NCBI GenBank assembly: GCA_024691105.1
Contig: JAILNY010000114.1
Coordinates: 1 to 35,198 of the forward strand
DNA length: 35,198 nucleotides
Reading direction: 5' to 3'
From: Treponema sp.
GTDB lineage: Bacteria > Spirochaetota > Spirochaetia > Treponematales > Treponemataceae
This document shows, piece by piece, positions 31,623 to 35,198 of this stretch. The stretch's first letter is position 1; every line of letters begins with the position of its first letter. A model generated the notes under the pieces. That model was not told where the DNA came from, did not search any database, and worked only from the letters and a program-made list of their open reading frames with translations. The position numbers and the translations under genes are program-made.

Positions 31623-31652
31623 AGTTTAGCTCAACTTATAAGGGAAAATCAA
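31623..31652 (-). promoter_or_regulatory. Possible promoter of the 586-residue membrane protein
   Basis: On the minus strand TTGATT (31652-31647), 18 bases, TAAACT (31628-31623). The expected start is 31616, one base before the ATG. The -10 is a weaker match. Confidence 0.4.
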
Positions 31653-31684
31653 CTGTTTGTGCTGTTTTTTTTAGTAGGAAGAAA

Positions 31685-33103
31685 ATGTTTAAGAAAAAAG
31701 AATTTATCGCAATTTTTGCAATCGCTGCTCTTTTGGGCAATGTGTTTGCTGCTGAACTTACTTCAAGTGACAAAAAGTCTGGTAATAAAGAGACTCAGGC
31801 TAAAACCCAAAGTGCAGATCCATCGGTTGCCTTTGTGCAGGATTTGCAGGGCTTTTTAGAGCGCGGAGATTTAAACGGCGCCATTGCATCTTTTGATAAA
31901 ATGCCGTCTTCTATTAAAGATGACACGGGCCTTCTTTTGATAAAGGCATCTCTTTTGATTTCGGCTTCAAGACTTGATGAGGCTTCAGAAGTAGTCGCCG
32001 CAATAGAACAGGCAGACCCTTCAAACATCGAAGCGCTCGAAATGAGAATCATTCTTGCAAAAGCTGCAGGAAAAGGCGCTAAAGACGTTCAGGCAAAAAA
32101 AGCGGCAATTTCTAAAGTGCTCGCGCTTGACCCTAATAATGCCACTGCCAATATCGAGCTTGCCCAGGAGCAGGTTCTTAACCATAAATATAAGCTTGCC
32201 AAAACCTATTACCAGAAAGCCTTAATCAGCGACCCTCAAAACATGAATGCACTCTTTGGTTATGGTCAGACTTCTTATTATTTAAACGCAATCGAAGACA
32301 GCCGCGCCGCATTTAAAAAGATGCTCAAACTTAATCCAAACGAAGCAATTGCTTACCAGTATCTTGGAAAGCTCGAAGCAGAAGATGAAAATTACAAGCC
32401 TGCTCTTGAGTATATTAAAAAGGCAATTGAACTAGATCCGACTAATTCTGACTTTTATATGGACTTAGGAACTTACTCAAGATTCCGCGGAATGTTTGCC
32501 GAGGCAGAAAAGGCCTGGTCAAAAGCCATTCAGTTAAATCCGTCGGACTTTCTGGCTTACGCATATCGTGCGGGGCTTTATGATGAACAGAACAAATTTG
32601 ATCTTGCGCTCAAGGATTACCGCAAGGTTATAGAAACAAATCCAAAGTATTACTTTGCTTACGAGTCCTTAGGAATTCTTGCCTGGCACGAAGGACAGTG
32701 GGAAGAAGCTCGCAAGGCTTTTGAAAAAGCATATTCATACAATAAAGAAAATTATTCTTATCCGCTTATGATTGCTGCCTGCTACATCAAGAACAACCAG
32801 TATCAGATGGCAAAACAGTTTTTGGCTCAGGTCATGAAGACAATGGCAGAAAAAAATACACTTGAGTATTCGATGATTCGTCTTTATCATGATTTTGGAC
32901 CAAGCAATGCAGAAAACGATATTGCTGTAAGAATTCAAAAAGAAGACAAAACAAATACAAGAGGCAAAATGCTGTTCTATTTTGGTCTGTATTATCAGAT
33001 GAAAGGAACTGGAACTCTTGCCGCAAAATATTTCATGGAAGTTAAGAATATGCAGAGTCCTATGTTCTTTGAATACAGACTTGCAGAGTGGGGGCTTGAA
33101 TAA
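31685..33103 (+). CDS. Secreted/periplasmic TPR-repeat protein
   Basis: A signal peptide (basic start MFKKK, hydrophobic core, cleavage near VFA-AE at residue 22-23) is followed by a Ser/Lys-rich linker and a series of tetratricopeptide repeats. About nine can be traced from residue 55 on, with the usual small residue at position 8 and Pro/Asn turns: for example ALDPNNATANIELAQ, LKLNPNEAIAYQYLGKLE, AIELDPTNSDFYMDLG and AIQLNPSDFLAYAYRAGLY. TPR stacks bind partner proteins; the 472-residue protein may help envelope assembly, but the partner is unknown. An AGGA site lies just before the ATG. The stop overlaps the next start (TAATG), so the two are coupled. Confidence 0.88.
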   Translation: MFKKKEFIAIFAIAALLGNVFAAELTSSDKKSGNKETQAKTQSADPSVAFVQDLQGFLERGDLNGAIASFDKMPSSIKDDTGLLLIKASLLISASRLDEASEVVAAIEQADPSNIEALEMRIILAKAAGKGAKDVQAKKAAISKVLALDPNNATANIELAQEQVLNHKYKLAKTYYQKALISDPQNMNALFGYGQTSYYLNAIEDSRAAFKKMLKLNPNEAIAYQYLGKLEAEDENYKPALEYIKKAIELDPTNSDFYMDLGTYSRFRGMFAEAEKAWSKAIQLNPSDFLAYAYRAGLYDEQNKFDLALKDYRKVIETNPKYYFAYESLGILAWHEGQWEEARKAFEKAYSYNKENYSYPLMIAACYIKNNQYQMAKQFLAQVMKTMAEKNTLEYSMIRLYHDFGPSNAENDIAVRIQKEDKTNTRGKMLFYFGLYYQMKGTGTLAAKYFMEVKNMQSPMFFEYRLAEWGLE

Positions 33104-34293
33104 TGAGCAGTACAAAAAAAGTACTTCAACTCGGGGATAGAAAAATTACACTTTTAGGAACAGCTCACGTTTCTAAAGAAAGTATAGAAGAAGTTAAGTC
33201 AGAAATTACAACTGCAAAACCAGATTGTGTTGCAATTGAACTTGATGAAAAACGCTACAACGCAATGATGGATCCGGACAGCTGGCGAAATCTTGATATC
33301 ATAAAAGTATTAAAACGCCGCGAAGGTTTTTTAATGCTTGCAAATCTTGTACTTGCTTCATTCCAGAAACGCATGGGACAGAATGTCGGCGTAAAACCAG
33401 GTGATGAGATGATGGCGGCAATCACCTGTGCAAAAGAGAATAATATTCCGTTTACTCTTGTTGACCGCCCGATTCAGGTAACGCTCCGCCGCGCGTGGGC
33501 AAAAAATTCTTTCTGGGGAAAATGCAAGCTCCTTGCTTCTATGCTTGCAAGCGCCTTTGACAACGACGAAATTTCAGAAGAACAGATAGAAAATCTTAAA
33601 AAAGAAAACGAGATGGACTCGATGATGAAAGAGCTCTCGGAATATCTTCCGGTTGTAAAAGAAGTTCTCATTGACGAGCGCGACAGATACCTTGCAACTC
33701 ATATATGGAATTCCAAAGGGAATAACATTGTCGCAGTTTTAGGTGCCGGACACTTGCCTGGTGTTGAAGCATATCTTGAAAAAATTAATGCATGTCAGGC
33801 TGTAACAGATACAAGCGATATTGAAACGGCACCGTCGGGCTCTGCGGCAGGTAAGATTATCGGCTGGGCAATTCCTGCGATTATTGTCGGGCTTATTGCC
33901 TACGGATTTATTGCACACGGAAAAGAAGTTGGAAGTGACATGATCTTTAAGTGGGTAATGTGGAACGGAAGCCTTTCTGCAATCGGCTCGCTTTTGGCGC
34001 TTGCAAACCCTGTAACGATTTTAGTTGCCTTTGTCGGCGCTCCGTTGACGTCGCTTTGTCCTTTAATCGGTGTCGGTATTTTAACCGGTATCGTACAGGC
34101 GCTTGTCTGTAAGCCAAAGGTAAGCGATATGGAAAACCTCCAGCCTGATGCCGGCTCTTTTAAAGGCTGGTACAAGAATCGAATTTTACGCGTACTGCTT
34201 GTCTTTGTATTGTCATCACTTGGCTCTACAATCGGCACCTTTGCCGCCGCCGGAAAAATCGCAGCCCTTTTAGCAGCATTTGGAACTAACTAG
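33103..34293 (+). CDS. TraB/PrgY-family membrane protein
   Basis: The ATG shares its first base with the TPR stop codon. Residues 1-230 are the TraB domain: ITLLGTAHVSKESIEEV near the start, VAIELDEKRYNAM, TLVDRPIQVTLRRAW, and VLGAGHLPGVEAYL. The conserved H, E and GxGH residues suggest a metal-dependent hydrolase-like fold. The Enterococcus TraB/PrgY relatives lower exogenous pheromone activity; the bacterial role here is unknown. The C-terminal 150 residues are membrane-embedded, with about four helices (IIGWAIPAIIVGLIAYGF, LVAFVGAPLTSLCPLIGVGI and later ones). The 396 residues fit the long TraB form. Coupling to the TPR protein suggests a shared envelope role. Confidence 0.88.
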   Translation: MSSTKKVLQLGDRKITLLGTAHVSKESIEEVKSEITTAKPDCVAIELDEKRYNAMMDPDSWRNLDIIKVLKRREGFLMLANLVLASFQKRMGQNVGVKPGDEMMAAITCAKENNIPFTLVDRPIQVTLRRAWAKNSFWGKCKLLASMLASAFDNDEISEEQIENLKKENEMDSMMKELSEYLPVVKEVLIDERDRYLATHIWNSKGNNIVAVLGAGHLPGVEAYLEKINACQAVTDTSDIETAPSGSAAGKIIGWAIPAIIVGLIAYGFIAHGKEVGSDMIFKWVMWNGSLSAIGSLLALANPVTILVAFVGAPLTSLCPLIGVGILTGIVQALVCKPKVSDMENLQPDAGSFKGWYKNRILRVLLVFVLSSLGSTIGTFAAAGKIAALLAAFGTN

Positions 34294-34319
34294 CGTTTTT
34301 AAAGGACTAAGGCATAAGA

Positions 34320-35198
34320 ATGAAAAGAAAATTATTCGCTGTAATTCTTGCGGCTTTAAGCTGTGTATTCATGTCGTGTAAAAATTCAATCTGGAACGAT
34401 ATCGAAAAAGACGGAAAACTTACGCAAAAGGTTAGAGAAAAAATTGAGAAGGGTAAGTACGATCTTAATGAACCGGATGCAGACGGGTACACGTATTTTA
34501 CAAAATACATAAAGGATCTTTCTTTTTCAGATATCAAATATCTTACTGAACATGGAATGGATTTTGACAAAAAAGATAATAACGGAAACCATCCGATATT
34601 TTCCTATCTTGAATCCTGCTATTCTCTCGACGAATGGGAAGCTTTATATATTTTTGAACATGTAAAAGATGTAAACGTTAAAGACAAAAATGGAAATAGC
34701 CTTGCATTCAATCCAAAAGTGTATATGTTCAACTGTTTTTATTATCTTGTGCAGAGAGGCCTGGATTTAACTGCAAAAAGTGCGGATGGTAAATCTGTTG
34801 AAGATTTTTGGATTGAACACTCATATAAAAAATATTTTGAAGATTTTTTTATTGAATCTAACGGACGACTTGATTACGGGGACGAACAGAATAAAAAGAT
34901 TTTAAACTTCCTTAAAAAAGAAGATCCAAAGCTTGCAGATGCTTTTTCAAAGATGTTTAGAGACATGAAGATTCTTAGAGAAGGCTGCGGGGATAGAACA
35001 AGACCGCAAAAAAGAAGAATCGCTGACAAAGAGACTGATGTCGGCTTAAACATGATGATGGTAAAGAGTGATTTAATGGATGTGTATTTTAATGAAGAGG
35101 AAGAACGTAAAACGACTGAGTGTCCGTCCTATGCAATGTATGATATTAAACTTGATGACGGCACTATAATTCCTGCGGGAGAATGTGTCACTCTTAAT
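34320..35198 (+). CDS. Ankyrin-like lipoprotein (3' end outside window)
   Basis: The frame is open from the ATG at 34320 to the window edge, 293 residues so far. The start (MKRKLFAVILAALSCVFMSC) is a lipoprotein signal with the acylated cysteine at residue 20. Segments such as NEPDADGYTYFTKYI, KYLTEHGMDFDKKDNNGNHPIFSYL and LVQRGLDLTAKSADGKSVEDF follow the ankyrin helix-turn-helix pattern, so a protein-binding surface protein is likely. It starts 26 bases after the TraB-like gene with a modest AAGG site. The last third (from about residue 210) is less repeat-like and ends in IPAGECVTLN at the edge. Confidence 0.75.
   Translation, partial: MKRKLFAVILAALSCVFMSCKNSIWNDIEKDGKLTQKVREKIEKGKYDLNEPDADGYTYFTKYIKDLSFSDIKYLTEHGMDFDKKDNNGNHPIFSYLESCYSLDEWEALYIFEHVKDVNVKDKNGNSLAFNPKVYMFNCFYYLVQRGLDLTAKSADGKSVEDFWIEHSYKKYFEDFFIESNGRLDYGDEQNKKILNFLKKEDPKLADAFSKMFRDMKILREGCGDRTRPQKRRIADKETDVGLNMMMVKSDLMDVYFNEEEERKTTECPSYAMYDIKLDDGTIIPAGECVTLN

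Noticed and set aside
1..35198. CRISPR array, tRNA or rRNA
   Set aside because: No regularly spaced repeat set, cloverleaf-like segment or rRNA-like conserved tract was noticed on reading either strand.

Overview
The window looks like chromosome of a host- or rumen-associated Treponema-like spirochaete. This is an inference from gene content, not a database match. The signs are several lipoproteins with spirochaete-style lipoboxes, an Rpn-type PD-(D/E)XK nuclease gene, an AroD-AroE fusion, a def-fmt-PASTA cluster, a mixed-motif phosphofructokinase, and moderate, AT-leaning base composition with GC-richer patches. Most of the window is ordinary housekeeping sequence. I see no prophage, CRISPR array, rRNA or tRNA, and no complete mobile element.

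Layout. Bases 2-1012 hold the 3' part of a very AT-rich gene with a nuclease-like D...ExK motif. From 1057 to 2762 come a fluoride channel (crcB), a DinB-like/GNAT fusion and a truncated TfoX-like gene. Bases 2917-10863 are a plus-strand housekeeping run: hisD, def, fmt, a PASTA membrane protein, a bifunctional aroD-aroE, rpiA and a long RluA-family pseudouridine synthase. Bases 10967-13168 are more accessory: two tandem paralogous small membrane proteins, an Rpn-family nuclease on the minus strand and a poorly started XRE regulator. Era (minus) and a lipoprotein plus methyltransferase pair (plus) diverge from about 14200. FtsK (minus) and phosphofructokinase (plus) diverge from about 18750, and the kinase is translationally coupled to an FMN-dependent alpha-hydroxy-acid-dehydrogenase-like protein.

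A minus-strand half follows (20938-31615): a GH16 beta-glucanase lipoprotein; gmd with a HAD phosphatase; a probable operon of an (alpha/alpha)6 glycosidase, ppx and ppk; and a large membrane-anchored protein I do not recognise. The right edge is a plus-strand set: a secreted TPR protein, a TraB-family membrane protein with stop/start overlap, and an ankyrin-like lipoprotein cut by the window end.

The most interesting signals are regulatory. Several genes (hisD, era, pfk, the gene at 31615, possibly the one at 10967) have a sigma70-like -10 box ending 6-7 bases before the ATG and no Shine-Dalgarno sequence, which predicts leaderless mRNAs. Genes inside operons mostly have good Shine-Dalgarno sites. 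The string TGATATAAT (extended -10) recurs at four independent promoters. era and the neighbouring lipoprotein gene appear to share one overlapping -35 sequence read in both directions, with a perfect inverted repeat around the lipoprotein -10. A four-run G-quadruplex motif overlaps the predicted gmd -35. Other dyads sit at the glycosidase/ppx/ppk promoter, the GH16 promoter and between the Rpn and XRE genes. These are readings by eye and have not been tested computationally or experimentally.
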